Made by a program: the position numbers and the translations under genes. Below the pieces are notes generated by a model. That model was given only the letters and a program-made list of their open reading frames with translations, searched no databases and was not told the DNA's origin. DNA of 64,000 nucleotides from positions 64,883,012 to 64,947,011 of the forward strand of contig JAVGWX010000009.1 of assembly GCA_036924085.1 (NCBI GenBank). The letters are read 5' to 3'. The DNA comes from Ariolimax columbianus (taxonomy: Eukaryota; Mollusca; Gastropoda; Stylommatophora; Arionidae). Shown here piece after piece: positions 1 to 10,975 of the stretch (within the stretch, counting starts at the first letter, position 1; each line of letters begins with the position of its first letter).

Positions 1-60
1 CCCACATGTGTGAGACGTCTCCTGGTCTCAAGGCAGATGAGACCAGCGTCTAGACATGTT
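1..60 (+). repeat. fragment of tRNA-like SINE family S1
   Basis: The phrase TGGTCTCAAGGCAG and its surroundings match the S1 copy at about 5758-5800 and, on the opposite strand, the copies near 1360, 17380 and 58085. Only the part downstream of the Pol III-like boxes is present, and the copy is cut by the window start. Confidence 0.4.
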
Positions 61-104
61 GGTAAAGGCAAAGACGGTTGGCTGCAATGGATCTCCAATA
101 TAAT

Positions 105-290
105 ATCTTTTTTTTATTGAGGGTACAGTCACGCAGATGAAGCCAAGCATATCGCAACCGCCTGGATGACCACGGTACACCCTTATCAGCACGCTCGGGG
201 TGTGAGGAAAGCTACTACAAACCGCCACTGGAAGATCTTTTCAGGGCAAACTTACCGATTGTAGACATTAAACAAAAACAACACTCTGCT
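105..290 (+). repeat. interspersed repeat family A, 3' part only
   Basis: This matches the tail half of family A (compare 32760-32906 and, in reverse, 4190-4380). It includes the conserved block around GCAGATGAAGCCAAGCAT, the TGAGGAAAGCTACT block and an A/C-rich end (AAACAAAAACAACA). The head is missing. The open frame across it is shared with other copies but is too short and variable to call a gene. Confidence 0.6.
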
Positions 291-373
291 AGATTGACAT
301 AACCACATCTTTTGATGTTGCTCTCCATTCTTCCATTGATGATTAGTCCAGACACTCCTTCTTAAAAATAAAC

Positions 374-830
374 TATGCTTGTGAGAAATGGACAGTTACA
401 GCTGACCTTCAGCGAAGGATACAGGCCTTGGAGATGAGATGTTTCCGAAGACTTTTAAACGTCACGTACAAAAATCGAGTAACAAATGAGGAAATACGAG
501 ATAGAATTACAACAGCAATAGGGCCTTTTGAAGACCTCTCGGCAACTGTCAAAAGAAGGAAACTCGCTTGGTACGGTCACATATCGAGATCAAATGGTCT
601 TGCAAATACGATCCTTCACGGAAAGGTGCAAGGCAGACGACGAAGAGGCCGTCCCAAAAAGAGGTGGGAGGACAACATAAAAGAATATGCCAATCTCCGA
701 CCAGAAGAGGCACAGGCAGCGGCCGCTGACAGAGAAGGGTGGCGTGGGGTTGTGAGGATGTCTTCATATGTGCCCCAACGACCTCACCGGTTACGGGATG
801 ACCTGACCTGACCTGACCAGGCACTCCTTC
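374..830 (+). pseudogene. LINE reverse transcriptase C-terminus (non-RNase H type)
   Basis: One frame is open from about 374 to 811 and begins with a YACEKWT-like motif, the degenerate counterpart of the YxCETWT box seen at the end of many RTE/CR1-type reverse transcriptases. It continues through LEMRCFRRLL, a KRRKLAWYGH motif and a basic RRRRGRPKKRW motif, and ends at LRDDLT. The 3' end is followed by (CCTGA)n, a simple-repeat tail. It is a 5'-truncated LINE copy with the catalytic domain absent. The related copy at 60586-61130 has the same end and a (GAACT)n tail, so both belong to one family. The exact clade is uncertain. Confidence 0.75.
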
Positions 831-1125
831 AAATCTGAAGTTTTATTATATGTGTAAAGACACAAGGTGACAACACACATACCTGTCTCACAACTTTTGG
901 GCTTTCAATATACCGTAAGTAATTCTTGCCGGATCTTGATGTTGTCACCTGCTCCTAGTACAGGTTACTGATTAACCTAATTTCTTTACCATCCATAGTA
1001 ATTTCTTGTAGGCACTCAATTAACTTTTCATGTTGGAGTCTTGTCGAACTGTAACAGGATGCCTTCAACCGACACTAACGGAAAAAGTCTATGCAATCGC
1101 ACCTACGGATATTAAGTAAGTAAGT
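830..1125. other. no recognised feature
   Basis: No gene or repeat was recognised apart from a short (AAGT)n run at about 1113-1130. Confidence 0.4.
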
Positions 1126-1127
1126 AA

Positions 1128-1465
1128 GTTCTCTAGTAAGTTGCCCATCGCAAGCCAAGATGCGACATCGTCAGACTGTCATCGTACTGAAGATGTAACT
1201 AGCGCTGAATTTCAATTATAGTGAGAAAGAAGCTATGCTGGATATCAATCTCACTCTCTCGTCCTGAGTTACCGAGAACCAGTGGCAAGACATACTATCA
1301 AGACGACTGGAAGTAGCTCAAGATGCAGACATTCAGGTCGTACAATCCGTGAGACCAGGGGTCACTTGAAGCTTGTTGGGAGTCGATCGTCCACCGTTTC
1401 ATTGACGTTTTGAGAGGCGAATGTCGCACCTCTCGACGGCAGCAGCCCCCACACGTAGACTAGAA
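1128..1465 (-). repeat. tRNA-like SINE family S1
   Basis: This is a diverged copy of the element at 17158-17475 and 57886-58175. It begins (by + coordinate) with GTTGCCCATCGCAAGC, passes a CTCACTCTCTCGTCCTGAG block and a GAGACCAGGGGTC block, and ends at ACCTCTCGACGGCAGCAGCC. Read on the minus strand, the last part carries A-box-like and B-box-like sequence, so the head lies at the high coordinate. Confidence 0.65.
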
Positions 1466-1469
1466 GACG

Positions 1470-2380
1470 CTGCTGCTGACCAGCGCCCACAACTGTATGT
1501 CTAGGTGAGGGACCATTTTCCCATGGTTGAGGGGAGATTCCGGTCGTGGCATGCAATGAAAATGGACGCAATTTCCATGTAGGTCGTGCACACCATCAAG
1601 GACGGTGGGCAATCTGTGGTGACGTCCTATCCAACAACGTGTATTCTATTACACATGAAGAACAGATCGTGTTTTCTCCAAATTCCGAGGAGAATTACAC
1701 ACATAGGCTTATTGTAAATAGCGTAGGACGTGCTAGAAAATGATCGCCTTACAACACTGCGCTTCATACATTAATTGGAACGAACAAACCACATGCAAAT
1801 CGCAGACCATGAGATCAGCTGTTGCTAGAAGTCATGTCGCATCTGAAGTTGAGAGACAAAAGCAGTCATGTGACCAGAGACACTTTCTTTCTGGAAATAC
1901 ACCAGAATGAATATGATTGAAATCAAGGAAAAGTGTTCTGCGGACTGTACAGCCCTCAGAACAGAGCTCTGAGAAAACCCGCATTGAAAAGTGGCGCAAA
2001 AAGAATGGTGAAGGTTGTATTTTGAAAGTGAAAATGAAAGAACTTACACCAGGACGTAATTTGTGATATAGTTTGTGGAGATCTTAATGAACAGGTTAAG
2101 TACAGGTGTATCCAGATGTGGGTCTAACCTGGACAAAATTTGGATATGCAAACGATGAATACTGCGAATCCTGATTTGATATCCGACGATGCAGGAACCC
2201 CTGTGCAGTGGATGACCTGATGGTGGCAAATGAAAGAGCATTGACAGTGGCTAAATTTTGGGCGAAAACTATGTGAGGTTGCCGGACACGAAAGTAAGTA
2301 AGTATGTTGGACTATATCAAATGCTAAACTATAGTCTATGAAACACGCATAAACACTCGTTTGTACTTCTATGAACTTAT
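1470..2380. other. no recognised gene
   Basis: Short open frames only (for example 1546-1743 and 2044-2241). None resembles a known domain. No splice-flanked conserved exon or RNA gene was seen. Confidence 0.35.
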
Positions 2381-2384
2381 TGAA

Positions 2385-2690
2385 CTTCTATGACATAGAA
2401 GGTTGGAGAAGAACACGAAGATCTCATGTACACGCTGTGCACATTAAACAGCCCTTGGCAGTTGAAAATCGATTAGAGAATGCTATTAGCCACTGTCCGG
2501 GCAACATTCTAAAAACGTCATGAAATTCCTTCCTAAAACGTAATCTACATTTCCACGGGCGTAGAAAGCCGCAAGTAGTGATAATTGCAAAATAGAGAAG
2601 GTACTACGTATAGCTTTCGGCTACCTGACAGCAGGCATGATCGAATACATGGATTACAAGTAAGCAGATTTGTTTAAGTTGTCAGAGCTA
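2385..2690 (+). repeat. interspersed repeat family C
   Basis: This shares a diverged block with 61655-61900: CATGT..ACACG, then TTGGCAGTTGAAAATC, then CTATTAGCCACTGTCCGGGC, an ATTCCTTCC segment, and later TTCGGCTA..TG.CAGCAGG. Two copies in the same orientation at different loci indicate an old interspersed element, probably a SINE body. No Pol III head was identified here. Confidence 0.5.
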
Positions 2691-2853
2691 TTAAAAGATC
2701 TGAACTTTTCCAGCTCTGCAATGTTATTGAATGTCAGTCATTGTGACCTGACAAAGTCACTCATATTCTACCATAAGGGGAAAGGGGGGGAAAGGTGTGA
2801 TAGTTTTTAATGTGACTTTATTTTTACAGGAAAGCCTAGTTGATCCCATGCCC

Positions 2854-3687
2854 TGGACTGGACCCATGCATACACCGACGGTTCTGTAACAAACACTACA
2901 CAGAACGGAGGGGCAGGAGCATTCCTGAACCTACCAAATGGCAGACAAATAACACTGTCATTCGCTACTGGTAAGTACACAATCAATTTCGAGCGGAGGC
3001 AGAGGCACTGAGGGCGGCAGTGGAAGAAATGGTGACACACAAAGAAAATGAAAGCCAAATAGTCCTGCTTACAGATGCTCTCGCCGTAGTCACAGCGCTA
3101 AAAAGCCAGAAAAACACTGAGCTTAATGACTTAAGAGCAGCACTCTGCCAACTGTGCCAGCAGTCCGCACCAAAAATGGTAGTGGTACAGTGGGTCCCAT
3201 CACACTGCAACATTCAAGGCAACGAGGAGGCAGACAGACTGGCAAAAGAAGGTGCAAGACTACCACAAACAGATACTAGTATGACGTACGAAGAGTCAAA
3301 ACGGCTTATCAAAGCCAGATACATGACCAAATGGGAAACCGAACATACTGGTTACACCAAAAACGATGCCTATTACCAGTTGAACAGAAGAGAGCAGGTC
3401 GTTGTCTTCAGACTTCGCACTGGTCACAATAGACTGAGGTACCACCTATTCAACAAATTAAAGATAGGTGGTACCGACGAATGCCCGTGCGGTACCGGTA
3501 AAATGACCGCTGAACATCTGCTGCAGAACTGCCCGACATACGAGGATCAGAGAGAGCAGATGTGGCCATCACCAGTGGAACTGCAAGACAAACTCTATAG
3601 CAGTGTCGACAGCCTCAGGATGACCGCCGCTTTTTTCGAAAAAATAATAGTTACTGTCTGACTGCGTACGAAGAAGAAGAAGACGAA
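2854..3687 (+). mobile_element. 5'-truncated I/Nimb-like LINE copy (RNase H end)
   Basis: The copy starts inside the RNase H domain (first residues DWTHAYTDGS) and ends in CTGACTGCGTACGAAGAAG plus a (GAA)n tail. A perfect 12-bp direct repeat, GATCCCATGCCC, lies at 2842-2853 and 3688-3699 and marks the target-site duplication. Truncation, tail and duplication are the usual products of target-primed reverse transcription. The sequence is nearly identical to the copies at 29651-31308 and 49536-52610, so the insertion is fairly young. Confidence 0.9.
3020..3661 (+). pseudogene. LINE ORF2 C-terminus, RNase H domain
   Basis: The 213-residue open frame holds most of a type I RNase H domain. An Asp lies in LLTDALAVV, the second half has VQWVPSHCNIQGNEEADRLA (the conserved His and last Asp), and a C-terminal Cys/His cluster follows (CPCG..., then HLLQNC). 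The first catalytic Asp (TDGS, about 2876-2887) lies upstream in another frame, because one A is missing just after 2990 compared with the other copies. The chosen Met is internal to the ancestral protein and is not a real start. It does not encode a functional product. Confidence 0.85.
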
Positions 3688-3699
3688 GATCCCATGCCC

Positions 3700-4180
3700 A
3701 ATTTTCTTTGGTCGTCACTTATGACATGCCTAGCAGGTTTCGGTGCTACAAATCTTTACTTTTATTTCGGGTTTCGGTACAACAAGGAGGCCTTAATTAG
3801 GTTGAACCATTGAAATTCCTCAGAAAAATATGGCTGAAAACGATGGTCTCAACCGAGTCCTATTGTTGGCTGTGGTCTTGAACTGTCCATGAGTCTCCAG
3901 CTTGTCTGGGCCTCCTCTCTGTCCATTCGTCGCACAAGACTCTGGATCAACTACACAATTGACATAATTTCCGTTTCACAAAGTAGACAATACTCACAAC
4001 ACACACTTTACTGGTGCCAGAAAACGAAGACAGAATTATGAAAACATAAAAAAGATGGAGCTATCCCAGGATAAAACAGAACTCATTGTTGAAAAGCCGT
4101 TAAATAAACAAACAATTTGAGTGAACTCACTCACTCCAGAATATTTCAACTTCTGGGCATATTTACTTTTGAAATGTTCA
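3700..4180. other. no recognised feature
   Basis: Unique-looking AT-rich sequence. The short reading frames are unsupported. Confidence 0.35.
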
Positions 4181-4182
4181 AC

Positions 4183-4565
4183 TCTTTGTTGTTGTTTGTT
4201 GTTGTTCTTTGTTGTTGTTGTTTCGAATGCCAACAACGATTAGGTTACTCTTTTGTGTGCCCTGAAAAGGACGTCAAATGGCGGGTTGCAGTAGCTTTCC
4301 TCACATCCCGAACGTACTGATGAAGGTAGACCATGGTCATCCAGGCGGTTGTGCTATGCTTGACTTCATCTGCGTCTCGCTCACTACTGCGAGGATCGCG
4401 TCGATCCCTCATCTCGTTAACCTAGCTACCATGAAAGCAGCCCGTTCCAATGGAGGAGTACGGGGAAGCCGAGCTGGTCTTGGCCAGTATATTTTGCTTG
4501 ACCCCGACTAACATGTCTGATCAGAATATTGTGCCTGACCAGACTTCAGTCTTCCTCCCCTAAAC
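4183..4565 (-). repeat. SINE-like interspersed family A, near full length
   Basis: Read on the minus strand, the head lies near 4560 and contains two copies of the TACTGATCAGACATGTTAGTC-type motif (4490-4550). The body follows, and the 3' tail is a long (CAA)n-like tract, seen on the + strand as GTTGTTGTTGTTT at 4183-4222. It aligns by eye along its whole length with 12696-13040 and 32580-32906. The frame at 4278-4511 is repeat-borne. Confidence 0.75.
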
Positions 4566-4569
4566 TCCT

Positions 4570-5160
4570 GGTAGGAAGTATAGGTCATTTATAAATTCAG
4601 GAAAGGTTGTCATTGAGAAACGTTCACATGTAAGTATGGTAATGGATCCAGTCGGCATATCGGCTTTGTAGCATTGTAAGAAAGTTTGCAAGCCGATGTA
4701 TTGCTCTACGGAGCGATCCACCTACTAAAAATGTCATTTAAAATATTGTGTTCATTTCATTTGCTACTACTTTTGTCCACAGGGAGTACTGACAGAGCTG
4801 AGGAATGAAGTCCATTCGTCCATGCTGTCGTTACGCAGTGTACAGGTTAGGTTTGTATTGTATCTCTGATAGGATGAAGTCTGTGGGTGTTTTGAACGTG
4901 TATCCACGTGGCCAGGAAACCGATGTTCAACCATTCGGCCACACGCTCATCGAACACCATTGGTTAGCCAGATACACAAATATGGTATTTCAAATAGAAC
5001 AACCGACTTCTTTTGTCAATGTAGACTCATGAAATTGTCCGACTGTCTCAATGCTGAGTACGACAGACAATCAAGCCCATCATAAGACAAGAAAGCCTCA
5101 GTATGAATTAAGGTTACTATTGAAGCTGAATGAGTGCACACAATGAGTAGCGTTATTCTT
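4570..5160. other. no recognised gene
   Basis: Short unsupported reading frames only, such as 4805-5032. No repeat family was recognised. Confidence 0.3.
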
Positions 5161-5164
5161 TTCT

Positions 5165-5425
5165 GGGTTTCTCAAATAGGCGTTAAGTGGTGGGTTCCAA
5201 TAACGTGTCTCAAGTCATCAGCGCTGGTGAAGGTGGACCCGGCGGTTGTGCTATTTTAGCTTCATCTGCGTGTTGCTCACTACTGCAGAGATCACGTCTA
5301 CCTCAACTCATTAGCCAGTCTGGCACAAAACAGACTGTTTCTATGAAGAACTGCGTGGAAGCCTGACCCTGACTAACATCCCTGATCAGTATGCTTTGGC
5401 TGATCAGACGCTAGTTTCCTCTTTG
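5165..5425 (-). repeat. interspersed family A, diverged copy
   Basis: It contains the family A blocks GTGGTGGGTTCCA, CGGTTGTGCTAT, TTCATCTGCGTGTTGCTCAC and, at its right end, the head motif as CTGACTAACATCCCTGATCAG. Small deletions separate it from the 4183-4565 copy. Confidence 0.65.
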
Positions 5426-5644
5426 CATTTTAATTACTACCGTTGTGATTATCAATAAAGGCAGGTCAGTAGTGATTGCATAAACTAATCAAATTGTGTT
5501 AGTATTGATTGTACAAGTATTTAGAAACAGCTTAGTCGTGGTTAATTCAAGTTCAGTAGCGATACGAGGTACCGTTAGAATAATGATTAGACTAGGGGTA
5601 CGAATTAGGTGAGTCTTGTATCATGCATGCATACGATGATTGCC

Positions 5645-5805
5645 CATATCGTGCTGGGGACGCTACGTCGGAGAGGTAAGGCGTTCGTCTGTCAAGAAAC
5701 GGACGAACGAAATCTCGAATCAGTGAATGCTAGAATCCCGCAAGTTTCAAGCGACTCATGGTCTCAAGGCAGGTGAGATCGTGTGTCTAGCCCAATCAGA
5801 GACAG
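5645..5805 (+). repeat. tRNA-like SINE family S1, head and part of body
   Basis: This is the only larger S1 copy with its head at the low coordinate. An A-box-like CGGAGAGGTAAGGCG is followed about 60 bp later by a B-box-like GAATCCCGC, then the GCAAGTTTCAAGCGAC and GGTCTCAAGGCAGGTGAGA blocks shared with the other S1 copies. Pol III origin is inferred from the spacing of the boxes. Confidence 0.6.
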
Positions 5806-5949
5806 ACGATAAACTAGCAGTTATCGTGTACAATCTGTGAAAGTAACTTGGCAACTCAAAAATCTAAAAGAGAAGGTTGTACATGAGAAACAAAATATTA
5901 GGAAACTAATAAAATTTCTACAAAGAACCGCATGGCTGGTAGTAGACCT

Positions 5950-6262
5950 GAGAAGAAACTACTATTCTTCTTCTTCATCTTCCTACTCCTCCTTCTACTT
6001 CTTCTTCTTCTCCGATTAATTGATGCTTAGCTTCTAGCCCGGTAAAGTTCACAAAGAAGACTGGTTTTTCAGGTATTCAACGCCCTCTAATAGTTTTTGG
6101 AGCATGGTCGCTCCCTCGGGCCAGACTGCCTCTCTTTGTCTTGCATAAGTGGGCCAGTCCGCAGGACATGTTCTGGTGTCTGCTTGTGTGATCGGCATTC
6201 TCATGTGGCGTTGTATTTAAGACCCATTCTTTGGAGGTGGATGTTGAGTCTGCAATGTCCCG
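5950..6262 (-). pseudogene. old LINE 3' end (I/Nimb-like)
   Basis: On the minus strand, one frame between about 6180 and 6095 reads QTPEHVLRTGPLMQ and onward. This lines up with the AEHLLQNCPTYED segment of the young LINE, including the His of the C-terminal Cys/His cluster. Stops and frameshifts are frequent. The (TTC)n-rich stretch at 5966-6015 is the probable simple-repeat tail on this strand. Confidence 0.55.
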
Positions 6263-7080
6263 TTCTGAGTTTTCTTCTTCTTCCTCGTTCATCTTCAGAC
6301 CTCAACTTCAATGACTAACGAAGGCAGCGGTCGAGTCAACGCTCTGTACGCTTCCGTACAGCTTCACGTAGAAGGACATTGGCTGTTGCTAAATGCTACT
6401 TCTTTTGTTGGTATACAGTAGACAGGACTGCAAAATATGTTCTGCCTTTATGGGGGCTGTGCCGCTTGCACAAAGGTCTGTAGTGCCAATCTTGAACTTT
6501 TACAGATGGCATCTAAGTCTGTTGTGACCTATGCGTAGCCAGAGAATTATCACTTGGTCTCGCCTGGGGAGTTGATGGTAGGCATCGTTTTCTATGTGGC
6601 CAGAGTGGTCTTCTTTCCATTTTGCACTGTACGTTGCCCCGATGAATAGTTTTTGTCTCATTGTATTCACATACATTCTGTATCACTCTGCTGCAGCATT
6701 CCTCAATCTCTGGAGAGTCTGTCTGCCCCCTCGTTGATTGGAATGTTGCAGTGGGCTGGTATCCACTGGACTGTGCTTTTTTTTATGCTCTGAGACAGGC
6801 GTTCGAGCGAGTCTGCGAGAGCACCGAGTTCATTTTTGTGCTGGTTCTTGAGCGCCATTAACACTGCGAGGGCGTCTGTGAAAATGACCACTTGCTTTTC
6901 TGGTTCAGAATCTGAAGATTTTTGTCTGCACATATCTGCCAATTTAATCTATGATGTCATTTTTCTGCATTGCATTCTTGGTGCTGGTCTCTCCATCCCA
7001 TTCTTGTGGATAGTTTGATGAGTGTCTTTGCTTCTTTATAGTTCTATGGATGGTGAGTCACCGTCCACAACTATCGACTT
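6263..7080 (-). pseudogene. degenerate LINE with RNase H domain
   Basis: The minus frame 6942-6703 has the RNase H features VVIFTDALAVLMAL, VQWIPAHCN and NEGADRLSRD, matching the young LINE but clearly diverged from it. Downstream on that strand the frame breaks repeatedly. The 3' end near 6265-6330 shows a decayed version of the usual terminus (GACCTCAACTTCAATGA, then TTCTTCTTC on the + strand). It abuts a second old LINE 3' end at 5950-6262, so two related copies lie next to each other in the same orientation. Confidence 0.65.
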
Positions 7081-7149
7081 TTGCTAACTCATATGTCCTT
7101 TCAGGTATCCCACTGTGGGTCCAAATCCACTGTAGGGTTGAATCTGGTT

Positions 7150-8395
7150 TGAGATAACTCTATTAAACCCACATACAATCAGATAAAAAGTGAAAAATCC
7201 AAGAGAAAATTATTCTACCTTCTAGTGTTATGGAAATATATCCACAATCGCACTACTAATCGATACGTTGTGTTTGGTGATTTCAGAATGTAACTTGAGC
7301 TGTTATACTAGTCTGCGGGCCAATCAGACGTTTTTATAATGTGATATCAAGTTGAATGATATCTACTCTAAATGAGTCCACCCCCCAATCTGGAATATCG
7401 GTCTCTAGTTGGTAGCTCAATCTCCATTGCATATCATTATACATTTATTTCAAATACTCAACATACACATCATTACTTGATTATTATGTGACAATAGTAG
7501 CCAGTGAGTGGAATTGCATTCATTTATTGCGACCAATGTTAGACGAGAATAGCATGAGGCTTTTCAGGAACAGCCGTAACGACCTGTTTGCAAAGATTAC
7601 AGTTTGTTTTTTATTGTAACTATTTGTTCAACAAGTTCAACTTTTCAATGATATCTGAGAAATAAAACATGTCACACTTAGCAGCAATGATATATCTCTA
7701 TGAACTGTTTATCATTTAAAAATAATACAATACTATCCCAAAGACTAAGAAAGCGACACGGACAATTTCCCTTCGCTAACCAACGAAACTCAGTATACAA
7801 TCTTAATTTTCCTCACTAACTTGTTAAAGAAGACGATCTTAAAGTCCATATGATTTGATGAAGTTGCCTACTTTTATTACAATGGAAAGAGAATCATAAA
7901 AACTTCCTCCCAATTTGTTTGGGATCACCTGTTGACGATGAACCTCTCAGTGAATGTAAAACGCGTGAGGGTCTGTTTTTAAAAATAAGCAATACATCCT
8001 CTGTACCTACCTACCATCGAAGCAGCAGAACATGTGGCACAAGCGCTTATATCTTCTCGTGATATACTGTTTTCGTGGAAATAATTCCAACTATTTTCGA
8101 AAAAAGGTCTCACATATGTTGTCTGTTTTAAGCTTTTGGGCAAATCACATTTTCTCACTAAGTTGATCATGACTCAAACACCTAACATGTACCATAACAA
8201 AGGCGTCATTATCACATACAGTGGATAAATCTATTTGTAAGGCACATTTCTGAACTTGAAGTCCTCTTACTATAATAGTTGTTTTTCCACATCATCTGTC
8301 ATTTTATCAATACGGCTCGATACTGATGCGTTGATAACAGGGATTACCTGAACTATGACATGTGTGTTCTGATTCATAACAGCAGAAATTAAGCA
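7150..8395. other. no recognised feature
   Basis: AT-rich unique-looking sequence. No conserved exon, RNA gene or repeat family was recognised. Confidence 0.35.
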
Positions 8396-8399
8396 GCAC

Positions 8400-8766
8400 A
8401 TTCACCAAGGAAACCAATATTGACTCCGAGGTCAACAACAGGATTTTAAAGACAAGCTATGCATTTTGGAGGCTACAAGTGAATGTCTGGAACCAACGTT
8501 GCATCAGTGTTCCAACCAAGGTAAAAGTGTATCGTGCTGTAGTGGTAACCACTCTGCTGCATACCTGCGAAACATGGACAGTGTATAACAGACAAGCAAA
8601 ACAGCTAAATCATTTCCACGTGACCTGTCTTCACATGCTACTTAGGATTAGGTGTCGAAGCAGATCATCTAACTCTACAATTCTTAACAAGTCAAACATG
8701 CTGGCCATACATCTGCAAAAAGCCCCAAATAAGATGGACGAGACATGTTTTTCGCATGCCATATAA
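8400..8766 (+). pseudogene. LINE reverse transcriptase C-terminal relic
   Basis: A frame beginning near 8427 reads SEVNNRILKTSYAFWRL and then VWNQRCISVPTKVKVYRAVV, HTCETWTVY and LNHFHVTCLHMLLRI. This is the C-terminal region found after the RT domain in many animal LINEs. Near 8722 an extra C shifts the frame; the continuing sense is then IRWTRHVFRMPY, the usual RWxGHVxRMP box. A poly-C tract (about 8769-8788) follows. It is an old, inactive fragment. Confidence 0.75.
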
Positions 8767-8768
8767 GG

Positions 8769-8788
8769 CCGCCCCCCCCCCCCCCCCC
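8769..8788. repeat. poly-C tract
   Basis: An uninterrupted run of about 20 C residues, prone to sequencing length error. Confidence 0.8.
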
Positions 8789-9164
8789 GCTCAGATAGAC
8801 AGGCAGACTCGTATCAGTGATTTTGAAGAAACACTACAGAGACTATAAAAATGTTTCTGAAAAGCTTCAATATTCATGTCACCCCATGTGAGTTGCTTGC
8901 AAAGAATCGTTCCACCTGGCACTTTAGCATCGTACAACGTGCTTAGATAGCATAGCGAAACCTCACCGCCGAGGCTCAGAGAAAGCGAGCCACCCGAAAG
9001 AACAGAACGCACAAACAACAACCACCCCCAGACGACTCCTCACATGTATGTACCATCGGCGGGAGAGCGTGCCGTGTCAAGATTAGACTTTACAGTCCCA
9101 TGAGATCACATCTCGCAGCAGAAGTCTGATGCTGTCACTATATTCGCTTGCGATGAGCAGCTAT

Positions 9165-9238
9165 CATTATTATTATTATTAGAATTGTTTATTGTTAATA
9201 TTATTATTAATATTGTTATTATTATTATTATTATTAAC
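9165..9238. repeat. (TTA)n microsatellite
   Basis: Imperfect ATT/TTA trinucleotide repeats with a few interruptions. Confidence 0.85.
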
Positions 9239-9239
9239 G

Positions 9240-9764
9240 GTAGAAATGACAAAAGACACTGCAGGCAAAATCAGTGTTCTGGCTTTAACATATGGTTCGC
9301 CAGCTTAGGCCAATATCTTGGAAATCTAATAGGATGCAATAATTTGTTCACTTTAGTTGCTCTTTGACTAAACCTATATTTCACAGCTGTCCTTGTCTGA
9401 AAGTTATTTAGATGTTTCTAAACATAATCTAGTGATTTGTCCGTCTTGTCATTGTGGTTCCGCAGCTTACATGGCGACAAGCGTTATTTGAACGTGTAGT
9501 CATACATATAAAACACAGTGGCAGCGTTACGTCACGAGGTGATGGAATGAAACCATAGACAAGAGATCCAGTATAAAATTGTCTTCAACATTTTTCCTAG
9601 CCAATGTAGCCTTTGGCAATTTGATTGATTTTCGATTTTTTTTAAAAATATCTTGAAAAAAAAACTCAATTATATAATTGTGTGAATTTATCACCATTGG
9701 CTCGTTTCGTCTTGTCAGACGATAGTAAATTGGGGTTTGAAAAAAGGGGATGTAACTACTGTTC
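9240..9764. other. no recognised feature
   Basis: Unique-looking AT-rich sequence. The minus reading frame at 9527-9832 has no recognisable domain of its own. Confidence 0.3.
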
Positions 9765-10190
9765 ATTGACGATAATGAGTGAGACTCGTAAGACCAATCC
9801 GAGCAGGGAAGCGTCTTCCACAGTGTGCGCAAGAAAGGTAGGACCGTTTGCGGTATAGCATAGTGTGGTGTGTCTTCTCGAACGCTGAGTCCTTAGTCTA
9901 TCTGCAATCAGTATTTCTATTGTATGTAGTCCATACTTAATCCTGCCGCTCCCTGCAACAAGATCCATGATGTCCTGTTCCCATGATTCCAATTCGATGC
10001 CTGCATCATTCATATCACGCAGGCAGACATCATTGTACTGAAGTAGTGACAGCCCCTAATACCGTCTTCCCAACTGTTATTCCCCATAGATAGGATCCTT
10101 TGGTATTCTGCAATCTACCATCTTCCGAGTTTGTCACAGCCATCGGAGCCTTCGAAGACTTAGCATGGAAAAAAACTGTAACATTGCCTG
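9765..10190 (-). pseudogene. LINE C-terminal relic ending in a Cys/His finger
   Basis: On the minus strand the sense starts near 10190 with LSLRRLRWL, then (through several stops) RIPKD, a YGE.QLGRR motif, RDMNDAGIELESWEQD, and ends near 9800-9765 with CAHCGRRFPARIGL in a shifted frame. The order matches the 3' end of LINE ORF2 proteins that finish in a CxxCGRxFxxRIGLxSH finger. The final His residues are not clearly kept. At least two frameshifts and several stops make it a relic. Confidence 0.7.
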
Positions 10191-10194
10191 TTCT

Positions 10195-10975
10195 GTACAA
10201 TAATCAACTCTTTAATTAATTTATACTTGCATATCAAGTATTTGCCAATGTATGAGAAGTAATACCTGCGAAGTTCATCTTCAATAACATGCAATACATA
10301 TTATTATTGCACAAGATATTATTAAAACAAGCTTACATACAGCTGTATGCTCTGTACTACAACACACGTTAAGTTACTCCTCATATTTAAGCGTGGATTT
10401 ATAAACGGTCTTTAAAGGAATCTTAAACATCCGATGACTTGACAGGATCCACAATACAAATGAAGCTTGACATCAAGAGATAGATTGGAGGATAGAACAA
10501 TAAACACTGATACAACTGGCTCGTTATGTTAAGTATTAGTGAAAATGAAAGTGTTACTTATGGTATAATTGGATATGTCCACTATTTTGTTTTAACTTTT
10601 AGTGTGTGCATAATTTATAACAAACAAAACAATTTGAGAAGTTCACCAATATGTTACAACACTCATCAGGAAAAAACGGTGGTCATGTATCGGATATGTT
10701 CTTAGAATTAACAGCAACAGACTCCATATGCAAGCGTTGATGTAGTCTCCACCTGGCAGCATGAAAAGAGGATGATCAAAAGAAACTCTCAGTAGCACAA
10801 TCATTAAAGAGGGCTGCACTATGGGCTTGAACAATATACATGAACTGAATAGAGTGTTGTCACACAGATCAAACTGGAGAGCACTGGTTTGTGCAGTAGG
10901 TGCCATGTAATGCACTTAAAGAACTTTGATTGATTATGTATGAATGTAAATGTGTTGTACCACGGATGAAAATTA
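10195..10975. other. no recognised gene; possible diverged repeat
   Basis: No gene was recognised. The segment TTAAAGAGGGCTGCACTATG near 10804 loosely resembles TTAAGAGGGCTGTGCTTGG near 12092. GTTGTACCACGGATGAAAA (10954) resembles GTTGCACCACGGATAAGAA (12031). The mariner at 10978-11967 may therefore sit between two diverged copies of an unknown repeat. Confidence 0.3.

Noticed and set aside
1546..2241. Short frames as host exons
   Set aside because: No conserved domain was recognised, and no codon-level or splice evidence is visible.
4278..4511. A small conserved protein shared by several loci (SSFPHIPNVLMKV type)
   Set aside because: The shared frame belongs to dispersed repeat A. Copies carry frameshifts and stops, so the similarity reflects repeat identity.
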